A DNA stretch of 64,000 bases, taken from assembly GCF_000733925.1 (NCBI RefSeq), contig NZ_JPOO01000001.1, positions 1,240,001 through 1,304,000 on the forward strand, read 5' to 3'. How positions within the stretch are numbered: the stretch's first letter is position 1; each line of letters opens with the position of its first letter. This DNA comes from Arenibacter algicola (GTDB lineage: Bacteria > Bacteroidota > Bacteroidia > Flavobacteriales > Flavobacteriaceae). Below the pieces are notes generated by a model that was not told where the DNA came from, made no database searches, and saw only the letters and a program-made list of their open reading frames with translations. Both the position numbers and the translations under genes were made by a program. Shown here one piece after another: positions 51,421 through 59,773 of this stretch.

Positions 51421-52479
51421 TTATCGGACCGCCTTTTCCAATAACTCCAATGTCATTTTATTGGTATCCAATTTGGCATTGATTCCTATTGGAAGTGTAA
51501 AGTTGTTTTCTATATGGCCAAATGTCATACCATAAACTGCTGGTATTCCCAAAGGCTTAATTCTATCCAGTATCACTTCCTTAAGCGTAAACGATCTGGG
51601 ATCCGGAACACTATCGCATCCTTTAAAAACCCCCAAAGCAATTCCTGCAGCCTTATTAAAAGTTGGGCCTTGCACCAATTGGGTCAGCATTCTATCTATA
51701 CGGTAAGGGGCTTCTTCAATATCTTCCAGAAAGACTATAGCATCTGTAAAATCAATTTCATGGGGAGTTCCTATTAGGGCATTTACCAAAGTTAAACTAC
51801 CGCCTACCAATTTTCCTGTTACAACACCGGGATTAATGGTATATCGATCATATTCAGGCTTGCCATATTCTTCTAGATCTGTTATTTGTACATTATTGAT
51901 AATGGGTGGCAATTTTTTGGATTTCATGACCACGTTTAGCAAGTGCTCAATACTATAAGGGTCGTTCAAAGTGCTTCCTACAGGCCCGTGAAAGGTGATG
52001 AGGCCAGTTTCTTGATATATGCCATTTAATAGGGCTGTAATGTCACTAAAACCAATTATAGCTTTGGGATTTTTTTTAATAAGCTCATAATCTATCAAAT
52101 GCATAATCCTGGTGCATCCGTATCCGCCGCGAGCGCAAAGGATACCATCTATCTTTTTATTGGCGAACATTTCGTTCAGATCCGCAACCCGCTCTGCATC
52201 CGTATTGCTAAAGTAACCATGGTTCCCGTGTATGCGATCCGTATGGTAGGGTATAAATCCCATTTTTTCCAATGTTTCTTTGGCCTCTATCAAGACCTCA
52301 GGTTTTATGGCATATCCGGGTGCTACAAGACCAATAGTGTCCCCTTTTTTTAATGCTTTTGGCTTTAGGATCGTATTGGGCGATTTTTTTTCATGCGAAT
52401 TGGCAAATATTGTTGATGGTATTAGGGTGGCTACCCCAGCCCCAATGGCTGTTTTAAAGAACTGTCTCCTTTTTTTCAT
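51421..52479 (-). CDS. LD-carboxypeptidase (peptidase family S66) with Tat signal
   Basis: The 352-residue protein begins MKKRRQFFKTAIGAGVATLI, a twin-arginine signal (RRxFFK) with a hydrophobic stretch. The S66 triad can be placed at the Ser in IGFSDITALLNG, the Glu in LEDIEEAPYRIDRML and the His in MTFGHIENNF. Such enzymes remove the terminal D-Ala of murein tetrapeptides, usually in the cytosol; the Tat signal here implies action outside the inner membrane, with the TatC encoded nearby. Confidence 0.88.
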   Translation of the reverse strand: MKKRRQFFKTAIGAGVATLIPSTIFANSHEKKSPNTILKPKALKKGDTIGLVAPGYAIKPEVLIEAKETLEKMGFIPYHTDRIHGNHGYFSNTDAERVADLNEMFANKKIDGILCARGGYGCTRIMHLIDYELIKKNPKAIIGFSDITALLNGIYQETGLITFHGPVGSTLNDPYSIEHLLNVVMKSKKLPPIINNVQITDLEEYGKPEYDRYTINPGVVTGKLVGGSLTLVNALIGTPHEIDFTDAIVFLEDIEEAPYRIDRMLTQLVQGPTFNKAAGIALGVFKGCDSVPDPRSFTLKEVILDRIKPLGIPAVYGMTFGHIENNFTLPIGINAKLDTNKMTLELLEKAVR

Positions 52480-52520
52480 TAAGCTGATTTTGTATCATCT
52501 AAATATATAAAAAAACGCAT

Positions 52521-52551
52521 AAAAAAAGTCCGTCATAAACATGACGGACTT
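52521..52551 (-). terminator. Terminator after the CarboxypepD_reg protein gene
   Basis: Perfect 11-base stem, AAGTCCGTCAT (52526-52536) and ATGACGGACTT (52541-52551), with a four-base loop and an A-run that becomes a T-run on the minus strand. It follows the stop codon at 52573. Confidence 0.85.
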
Positions 52552-52572
52552 CATAGTTCAAATATAAAAGCT

Positions 52573-53910
52573 CTACATTCCCAAGGATGACGAATCCTCT
52601 TTGGATTTGGATCTTCTCAATTGCCTTTGTATTTTCTTAATAGCAGATTCTATAGATTTTTCTGGTTCTATGATATTGTACTCTCCCCAAAAATCCGGAT
52701 CTGAAAATCCTATTGCCTCATCCTCCAAAATTATGGAAGATTTAATTCGGTCCTTAAATTTGGGCGATTCTCCTGTGGTATTCTTCTCCCAATCCGTAAT
52801 GGCCATTTCGCAGGTCATACTATATACCGAATTGAAAAGTCGATCGTCCCAGTTTATTTTGAATTCCAAAAGGACATTGCTATACCCGTAATACCATTTT
52901 CCGTTCTTTTCCCTGTAATCTACGCGGTAGGCAATATCCGTTGGCCAAACATTGGCATGGGCAGGCTTTTTGCGCACGAACATTTTGGCGGCCTTGTCCC
53001 TGTCCGTAATGTTAAGGGAATAGATGGCACTGGTCAGAATTTTTTTATCGGCATCAATATATAGTTTGCCTTGGTACAAGGGGTCTAGAATAGATTCCCT
53101 TTGTTTAAAATTGATAACGAAGATAAGTTTGTCGTTGACTTTGGTTGAATTTTCAAAACTAAAGTTATAATCATCAAATGTTTCTTCGGTAAAAATATAT
53201 TGTGGGTATTTGATCATGTCTACAAAAAGGGTATTAAAAGGCCCTCCTTGCAGTTTAATGGCCAAGGTGTCCAGTTTGTCGTAATCCGTGCTCTTTCTTG
53301 CCTTGTAAAGCTGTAATGCATCCCTACGATCGGAATTGTATGGGGATTTGTAAATATTTACAACGGCTTCTGACAAGGATACGTTTTTCCTTCTTTTTTT
53401 AATGGTTTCCCTGTAAAAGGCTGTCATTAAGGTGGGGTCGTCAAAATAATTATCACCCCTTCGGAGCAAAGTTTCCTTAACCAAGGCCTTTGCGTCTTTC
53501 GGTACGGCAAGGCTCACTTCGGATAATTCCGTAAAGCTAACTACCAGAGCAATTTCATTTTTATTTTCCTTCAATTGGGTTAAAGGGATTGTTCTGGTCT
53601 CGTATCCCAAAAAGGAAACGCTGACCTGTCCCTCGCTCATGTCTTTGGGAACTTTCAGTGAAAAGTAACCCTCTGTATTGCTGACGGTACTAATATTGGT
53701 ATTTTCAATGGAAAGAGTAGCGAAGACCAATGGATTATTGGTTTCACTATCAATAATTCTACCTTGATATTGGTTAAATGAACTTTCCTGTTCCTGCATA
53801 TCTTGATACAGGAAGGCCGCCGAAACGGAGGGCGTTACCCCTAAGAACAACAAAATTAATGTTGCAGCCATAAAGGGGGTTTTTCGAAAGGGGTTTTTTT
53901 TGAGTTTCAT
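52573..53910 (-). CDS. Exported CarboxypepD_reg-like domain protein
   Basis: The 445-residue protein has an N-terminal export signal (FMAATLILLFLGVTPSVSA), a CarboxypepD_reg-like domain (YQGRIIDSETNNPLVFATLSI, about residues 48-120) and a long C-terminal beta-rich domain. This layout is common among Bacteroidota outer-membrane-linked proteins of unknown function; the first domain is the same as in TonB-dependent receptors, but no plug or barrel follows. The leader is a nearly pure A/G stretch just before the ATG on the coding strand. Confidence 0.85.
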   Translation of the reverse strand: MKLKKNPFRKTPFMAATLILLFLGVTPSVSAAFLYQDMQEQESSFNQYQGRIIDSETNNPLVFATLSIENTNISTVSNTEGYFSLKVPKDMSEGQVSVSFLGYETRTIPLTQLKENKNEIALVVSFTELSEVSLAVPKDAKALVKETLLRRGDNYFDDPTLMTAFYRETIKKRRKNVSLSEAVVNIYKSPYNSDRRDALQLYKARKSTDYDKLDTLAIKLQGGPFNTLFVDMIKYPQYIFTEETFDDYNFSFENSTKVNDKLIFVINFKQRESILDPLYQGKLYIDADKKILTSAIYSLNITDRDKAAKMFVRKKPAHANVWPTDIAYRVDYREKNGKWYYGYSNVLLEFKINWDDRLFNSVYSMTCEMAITDWEKNTTGESPKFKDRIKSSIILEDEAIGFSDPDFWGEYNIIEPEKSIESAIKKIQRQLRRSKSKEDSSSLGM

Positions 53911-54534
53911 TTTTTTCTTTTTTTTCTTTTTCTTCTTTTTTTATCACCTACATGACTTTTACATTTTGCATTAAACTTTAGATTCTAATAAAACAAAGAG
54001 CAAATGTCGTACCCAGTCTATTTATGTGTCAATATGACACTAATTAAAGATAATTATAAGACATTATGTCACCATTAAATTGATCGAAGTATGGGCAATA
54101 AAGTTAATTGGTGGGTGGTTGGTATAGATTGGAATTGATAATTCAAGCTAAGCATCTATTGCTTATATCAATGAACGATTGTCTTCCTAAGGTAGTGATT
54201 TTTAATGAAATACCCTATTAAAATTTTGTTTAAATTTCCGGAAGCCTTTGAGGCTGAATCTTTGCTAATTGAGCCCGGTTTACCGGCCAAAAACTGAAAG
54301 CAACTTGCACTAAAGCCAATAATTTTTATAAGCAGCAGAGGGAAATAGTGTACAGGTTGACTTGTGTTGCTACTCTTGTGAAGCAGCAATACAATTTAGT
54401 AAGCGAACACGTTTTAAAGAGCTTGTCCTGCGGTGATTCGTCAAAAATAGGTTTGAGCAGGTTGGCGCCCATTACTTTCATCTTATATGCAGAAAACAGC
54501 ATACAGGATGGTGTAAAAAATTTACTTTAGGGGT
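53911..54534. other. Non-coding gap with two inverted repeats
   Basis: In these 624 bases I see no gene: the short frames in it lack coding character. Upstream of the gene at 52573 are GTGTCAATATGACAC (54026-54040; perfect arms GTGTCA/TGACAC) and GACATTATGTC (54060-54070). They could be operator sites for that gene. The right half has no recognisable structure. Confidence 0.5.
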
Positions 54535-56070
54535 TTAATTCTTTCTGCGCACTTCAAAAATATCCGTTCTTCTATCTTTTAGGTTTCTAACGCTACCAAA
54601 TTGGTTTAGTTCCCTCAGTAGATCTATATCCAGGTCAACGATCAGAATCATTTCGGTATTTGGCGTGGCTTCGGCCTTTATTCCATTGGCTGGAAAAGCA
54701 AAATCACAGGGGGTAAATACCATGGACTGGGCATATTGAATATCCATATTATGTACCTTGGGCAAGTTGCCCACGCTTCCTGCAATAGCCACATAACATT
54801 CATTTTCAATGGCCCTGGCCTGTGCACAATTTCTGACCCTGGAAAACCCATTTTGGGTGTCGGTTAGGTAGGGAACAAACAGAATATCCATTCCTTCATC
54901 TGCCAATAATCGGCTTAATTCCGGAAATTCGGAATCGTAGCAGATCAGGACGCCTATCTTTCCGCAATCCGTGTCAAATACCTTTAGTTCATTGCCTCCT
55001 TGCATGCCCCATACCTTTGCCTCGTCTGGAGTTACATGGAGTTTTTCATATCGCTCCTTGGTACCATCTCTTTTACAGATATAACCAACATTGTAAAGCC
55101 CTCCATCTATTATTTCTGGCATACTACCTGTAATAATATTGATGTTATAGGAAATTGCAAATTCAGAAAATCGTTGTACAATAGTGGCCGTGTGTTGGGC
55201 TAACTCTCTAATAGCAGCAGACTCTGATAAATGATTGTTCTCCGCCATCAACGGGGCATTAAAGAATTCGGGGAACAGGGCAAAATCTGAGCGATACCCA
55301 GAAACGGCATCTATAAAATACTCTGCTTGTTGAAGTACATCATCTAGATTTTTATAGGGTCGCATTTGCCATTGAATGAGCCCTACCCGTACTACCTTTT
55401 TTATGACGCTTGCCTTTATGTTCTTTTTTTCATAATAAATGTTGTCCCACTCCAAAAGCACGGCGTAATCGTCGGAAGCTGAGTCACCTTCCAAATAGTT
55501 TTTTAGAATTTTACTGGGATGGAAATCGTTGGAAATTTGGAAATTAAGTACGGGGTCGTTTATTTCCTTTTGCTTTACTTTTTCTATATACTCCTTGGGC
55601 GTGATACTATCCATGTATTTATGATAGTTGGGGATTCTGCCGCCAAAGGCAACCCCTCTCAAGTTTAAGCGTTCACAAAGGTCTTTTCTGTAGTCGTATA
55701 ACCTTCTGCCCAAGCGCATTCCCCTATATTCGGGTTTTATAAAGACATCGATCCCATAAAGAACATCGCCATCCGGAGAATGGGTGTTAAAAGTGTAATT
55801 ACCGGTAATCTGTTGGTAGGTGTGTTTATTTTCAAATTTATCATAATCCAGAATAATGGACAATGCGCAGCCTGCAATTTGGCCATTTACTTTGATAACG
55901 ACCTGTCCCTCCGGAAATTTGGATATTAAATTATCTATTTGATGTTCCCGCCAGTAAGACTCCGGCATAGTGGTGTAGGATTCTATCATGGCCGTTTTAA
56001 GCTCTTGATAGTCATCCACGCTTAAATATAATAACTCAATATTTTCTATTTCTTCCATCTTCATGGTCAT
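54535..56070 (-). CDS. GNAT acetyltransferase-nitrilase fusion protein
   Basis: The 511-residue protein joins an N-terminal GNAT acetyltransferase domain (residues about 10-160, IKPEYRGMRLGRRLYDYRK binds CoA) to a C-terminal carbon-nitrogen hydrolase. The nitrilase triad is in place: Glu in FALFPEFFNAP, Lys in YEKLHVTPDE and Cys in GVLICYDSEFP. The substrate of this known fusion family is not established; it may couple acylation to amide hydrolysis. The start could be at 56061 instead. Confidence 0.9.
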   Translation of the reverse strand: MTMKMEEIENIELLYLSVDDYQELKTAMIESYTTMPESYWREHQIDNLISKFPEGQVVIKVNGQIAGCALSIILDYDKFENKHTYQQITGNYTFNTHSPDGDVLYGIDVFIKPEYRGMRLGRRLYDYRKDLCERLNLRGVAFGGRIPNYHKYMDSITPKEYIEKVKQKEINDPVLNFQISNDFHPSKILKNYLEGDSASDDYAVLLEWDNIYYEKKNIKASVIKKVVRVGLIQWQMRPYKNLDDVLQQAEYFIDAVSGYRSDFALFPEFFNAPLMAENNHLSESAAIRELAQHTATIVQRFSEFAISYNINIITGSMPEIIDGGLYNVGYICKRDGTKERYEKLHVTPDEAKVWGMQGGNELKVFDTDCGKIGVLICYDSEFPELSRLLADEGMDILFVPYLTDTQNGFSRVRNCAQARAIENECYVAIAGSVGNLPKVHNMDIQYAQSMVFTPCDFAFPANGIKAEATPNTEMILIVDLDIDLLRELNQFGSVRNLKDRRTDIFEVRRKN

Positions 56071-56107
56071 ACTTTTAAAATTAAATTAGAGGGGTAGTTT
56101 CTTGTTT

Positions 56108-56842
56108 TTACTTGTAATGGGTCTTGGTAGAATCGGAAATCATTTCATTGATTTCGCTCAATTCCTTTTCAGATAAATATCGCCATTTCCCAACCGGAAC
56201 GTCCAATTGAATATTCATGATCCTAATACGTTTTAAGGCGGTTACATTGTACCCTAGATACTCGCACATCCGCCTTATCTGACGGTTGAGCCCCTGTGTT
56301 AGAATAATTCGAAATTGGAACTTGCTTATTTCCTCAATTTCGCATTTACGGGTTACCCTATCCAAGATGGGGACCCCATTGGCCATTTTCTCCAGGAAAA
56401 CCTTTGTTATAGGTCTATCTACGGTAACAATATATTCTTTCTGGTGCTTATTTCTGGCCCGTAAAATCTTATTTACTATATCTCCGTCATTGGTCAATAG
56501 AATCAATCCTTCGCTGGGTTTGTCCAATCTCCCAATTGGGAATATTCTGCTTGGGTAATTTATGAAGTCGATAATATTGTCCTTTTCCACCCGCGTATCG
56601 GTAGTGCAAACAATGCCAATGGGTTTGTTGAACGCAATGTATACCGGCTTTTCTTGAGGTTCGGAAATAAGCTCCCCATCCACCCGTACCTCGTCGGCCA
56701 CGGTAATTTTTGTACCCATTTCTGGAACCTTTCCGTTAATGGTTACCCGTCCTTGTTCTATAAGTTTGTCCGCGGCCCTGCGCGAACAATAGCCCATTTC
56801 ACTTAAAAACTTGTTTATTCGGGTAGCTTCCTTCTCTTTCAT
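56108..56842 (-). CDS. rluF: 23S rRNA pseudouridine synthase RluF
   Basis: The 244-residue protein has an S4 domain (INKFLSEMGYCSRRAADKLIEQGRV) and the RluB/E/F catalytic Asp in FPIGRLDKPSEGLILLTNDG, followed by KEYIVTV. It modifies U2604 of 23S rRNA (RluF group, from the sequence around RLDKPSEGL). It precedes the nitrilase fusion by 37 bases on the same strand. Confidence 0.9.
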   Translation of the reverse strand: MKEKEATRINKFLSEMGYCSRRAADKLIEQGRVTINGKVPEMGTKITVADEVRVDGELISEPQEKPVYIAFNKPIGIVCTTDTRVEKDNIIDFINYPSRIFPIGRLDKPSEGLILLTNDGDIVNKILRARNKHQKEYIVTVDRPITKVFLEKMANGVPILDRVTRKCEIEEISKFQFRIILTQGLNRQIRRMCEYLGYNVTALKRIRIMNIQLDVPVGKWRYLSEKELSEINEMISDSTKTHYK

Positions 56843-56971
56843 ATACGCTCCTTAAGCCCGATTTCCGCATCGGATTTAAGGGCGAAATATACTTAATTAA
56901 ACGCTTATTATTGTTAACATTGGTATAAGATATTTCACCCCTATTTCTTCTGTAGTGAATTTTGCAGCTAA

Positions 56972-59071
56972 TTATTTTTTTAGGGGATCTGCATTCTCCA
57001 TGTAAATTTCCTTAGCAAGTTCTTGTTTCAACTTTTTAAAGAACAATATTTCGGCATAGAATTGCCAATCGAAATTTAAGGATTGATTGGCCAAATGCAC
57101 ATGATGGTCCTGGTCCAGAATGTAATTATCCGGTTTGTTCAATATTCGGGTTTTACTGTAGACCGTTTCCAATTCCCTTCTAAGGCTGCCGAATTCCGAC
57201 TCCAACTCTTTTAGCTTCGAAGCTGTTGCCATGATATCCTCTCTACTTTCCGCCTTGTCGTAGTCTCTAAGTGCCAATAACATTTTTGGACTATAACCTG
57301 CCAGTTTGTTAACCTGTTCATACACTTGTAGGTTATGGTCGTTGCGCAGGGCAAGGGAACGGGCATTCTCTATTTTCTTGGCAATACTATCTGTTTGGGA
57401 TAAGGTTTCGGCAGCTGTCTTTAAACGCTCTTCATTGGACAAGCTCCAAGCCCCTATATTTTCTTTGTCAGGAAAGTCAATAACGGCCTCTTCCAAGGGA
57501 TCTTTCATCTGATGAAGGAAGTTGCGTTGGTTCTTTTTAAGCAGGGCATTTTTCCAAAAGGCCACTGGGGACTCAAGTTCAGTAATAAAAGCCTCATTCT
57601 TGTCGGCCAAGGTATACCCATATTCCCGCTGTCTAAATGCCGACTTTATTTCATCCTTACTGCGTTTGTCCCCTATCCAGGAATATTCGGCAAAGGCCAG
57701 GATACCCCTCATATACAATTCAAAATGAGGGGAATCATCATCCCATAAAGTCAACAATAACCCATTTAGGCCGCTGTCTATGGAGCTAACCGCAAAAGAA
57801 CGTATGTTTTCCATATTACTCTCTTCCTGTGGCATTAAAACCCATCTGGTTTGGCCCGCCGTGGCGCCCATAACCTCCATGCCGTGGTCCGTAAACCATT
57901 GCATGGCCTTGATGTTTCCTAAGGCTTGGGGCGAACTATAGTTCCACCTCATATAGATGCAATTCTTTGGGAAGATATCCAGAAACTCCAATAATTTGTG
58001 TTCGTTATCCTTCCAAACCTGATCCACTTCCTCCTGTGTCATATCTTTTTTGAACATGGGGTCATAAACGTCGGCCTGTTTTAGAGGCATATCATCCCAG
58101 AAAATTGGGGTCTTTCCGTGTTCTTCCGCAAATTTGGCCACTTTGTCCAACCACATCAGCTGTAATTTTAAGGGCGACTCCTTGCTGCCTCGTCCAGTGG
58201 TGTGTACTTCGTCACCCCCAACATGCAAGTATCTTCCGTGGGGAAAGGCCTTCATGGCGTCCAAATACAGGTCAAATTGTACTTCGTAGGTCTTGGGGTC
58301 CAATGGATTAAAGGCCCAATCGCTTTCTTGGTTGTCCCTGAGCTCCTTGTATTCCGGGTGTTTTAGAATAAATGAGGCATGGCCCAAGCCCTGTACCAAT
58401 GGACTTATTTCTATATGCCGCTCTTTGGCGTAATCGCTGATCTTTTTCCATTCCTCAATGCTCAAGGCATCTGCGGAGGCAACTGTGGGTTGACGTTTAA
58501 ATTTTAATTTGTCCTCAACTTCCAAAATAATACCGTTGATCTTGTAACTGGCAAACTTATCCAGCAGGTCATAATAGTATTCTGTCTTTTCCAAATGGTG
58601 TTTTACATCCAAGTGTACGGAGCGGTAGGCGAGTAATGGGTAATCCGTTAGTTGGCACAATGGAAGGTTTACCCTCTGGTCCTTGGCGTCCACCATCAAT
58701 TGTTCCAAGGTTTTGAAGGCGTAAAACAACCCGGCCTCATCCTTACCTTTAATGAGTATCTGTTTATCCGTTATGGTCAGGGAGTAACCTTCCGCTGGAA
58801 CATCCAAATCGGAATCTATTTCATACATTAAGGTAGTCTTGCCTTGATTTTTATCCAGCGCTAAAATATCCTCGTCAATTATGGGCAGTGCTTCCCCGTT
58901 TTTTGCTTCAGCTTTAAGGGTTGCATCGTAGGAAATTGAACTTACTCCGGTAACGTCAAATTCTTGAGGTTGGGGTAGTAATTTAAAGTCGCCCATCTTA
59001 TTTTCTTTTGGGGAACAAGAGAATAGTAAAATGGAGATTGTCAATAGATAAATGCCTGTAATTTTTCTCAT
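56972..59071 (-). CDS. Lipoprotein beta-N-acetylhexosaminidase (GH20)
   Basis: The 699-residue enzyme has a lipoprotein signal (lipobox LFSC, Cys near residue 19), the GH20b-like N-terminal domain, and the catalytic domain with LHVGGDEVHTTGRG, where Asp and Glu act in substrate-assisted cleavage. It removes terminal GlcNAc from glycans such as chitin or murein fragments. A 300-residue C-terminal part beyond the barrel has helical segments. Confidence 0.92.
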   Translation of the reverse strand: MRKITGIYLLTISILLFSCSPKENKMGDFKLLPQPQEFDVTGVSSISYDATLKAEAKNGEALPIIDEDILALDKNQGKTTLMYEIDSDLDVPAEGYSLTITDKQILIKGKDEAGLFYAFKTLEQLMVDAKDQRVNLPLCQLTDYPLLAYRSVHLDVKHHLEKTEYYYDLLDKFASYKINGIILEVEDKLKFKRQPTVASADALSIEEWKKISDYAKERHIEISPLVQGLGHASFILKHPEYKELRDNQESDWAFNPLDPKTYEVQFDLYLDAMKAFPHGRYLHVGGDEVHTTGRGSKESPLKLQLMWLDKVAKFAEEHGKTPIFWDDMPLKQADVYDPMFKKDMTQEEVDQVWKDNEHKLLEFLDIFPKNCIYMRWNYSSPQALGNIKAMQWFTDHGMEVMGATAGQTRWVLMPQEESNMENIRSFAVSSIDSGLNGLLLTLWDDDSPHFELYMRGILAFAEYSWIGDKRSKDEIKSAFRQREYGYTLADKNEAFITELESPVAFWKNALLKKNQRNFLHQMKDPLEEAVIDFPDKENIGAWSLSNEERLKTAAETLSQTDSIAKKIENARSLALRNDHNLQVYEQVNKLAGYSPKMLLALRDYDKAESREDIMATASKLKELESEFGSLRRELETVYSKTRILNKPDNYILDQDHHVHLANQSLNFDWQFYAEILFFKKLKQELAKEIYMENADPLKK

Positions 59072-59213
59072 GAAATTTGTTATTGGTAGTTAGTTTTTGA
59101 ATAAGGTGCAAAAATATTGAATAATATTCAAATGTGGAATTTTTTTTAAAAATTGCCCCAAATCTGTCAGGGGATCGATTATCTAGGATTTAAAAACTTT
59201 ATTTGGTAATTTT

Positions 59214-59666
59214 TTATACCCCAAATTGCTCCAAATGATGGTTGAGATGTTTGTAGAACAAATTGTTCCATTCTGTTTTGGTCAAGGGACCAAAAGAATG
59301 TGATTCCTTATTGTGAAAGTGATCTTCTCCAAGTTCTTGGGTTTTTATTAAATAATCTATCAATCGCTGCTTTTCCTTTTCAAAGTCCCTCTCGTCAACG
59401 ATTAGGAAGGCAGGTGCAGTCCGACTATTTTTCTTGTACGGTTTTTCATTGACCACCGGTTGTTTTACGAAAAGTTTAAGCATAAGTTTCATTGCTCCAT
59501 TGGGTTTTGGATGTTTATCCGTATATACCATTTCATAGGAAACATTGCAGTGGGCCATCATTTGGGCAACATTCATTTTTCCCCATAGCCCGGCACTTTT
59601 AGGGGTTAGTTTATTGATTCTTCCTACAACCTCGTCTACTACCTTTTTGTCAAAAATGTTTTTCAT
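59214..59666 (-). CDS. DUF1569 family protein
   Basis: The 150-residue soluble protein has LWGKMNVAQMMAHCNVSYEMV near residue 30 and ends HLNHHLEQFGV, the pattern of the DUF1569/DinB-like four-helix fold, in which the spaced His may bind metal. Some members of this superfamily are thiol-dependent S-transferases, and bacillithiol synthesis is encoded nearby (bshC at 62433), but the link is inferred. Confidence 0.87.
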   Translation of the reverse strand: MKNIFDKKVVDEVVGRINKLTPKSAGLWGKMNVAQMMAHCNVSYEMVYTDKHPKPNGAMKLMLKLFVKQPVVNEKPYKKNSRTAPAFLIVDERDFEKEKQRLIDYLIKTQELGEDHFHNKESHSFGPLTKTEWNNLFYKHLNHHLEQFGV

Positions 59667-59773
59667 GTTCTAGAGTTATATGATGTTCGTTTTTTTGTTC
59701 TTGCTTAATGGTTTTCTTTGTTTAACAGCTATTTGGGGTATAATTGCCGTAGTTTCAATTGGTGTAACTTGAG

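Noticed and set aside
53911..53945. Pyrimidine-rich tract at the start of the CarboxypepD_reg gene as a possible repeat tract or phase-variation switch
   Set aside because: It is an interrupted A/G leader on the coding strand, common before flavobacterial genes, without a uniform repeat unit.
54168..54530. Two short frames in the large gap before the GNAT-nitrilase gene
   Set aside because: They overlap each other on opposite strands, have no recognisable domain and unusual codon use; no evidence of translation.
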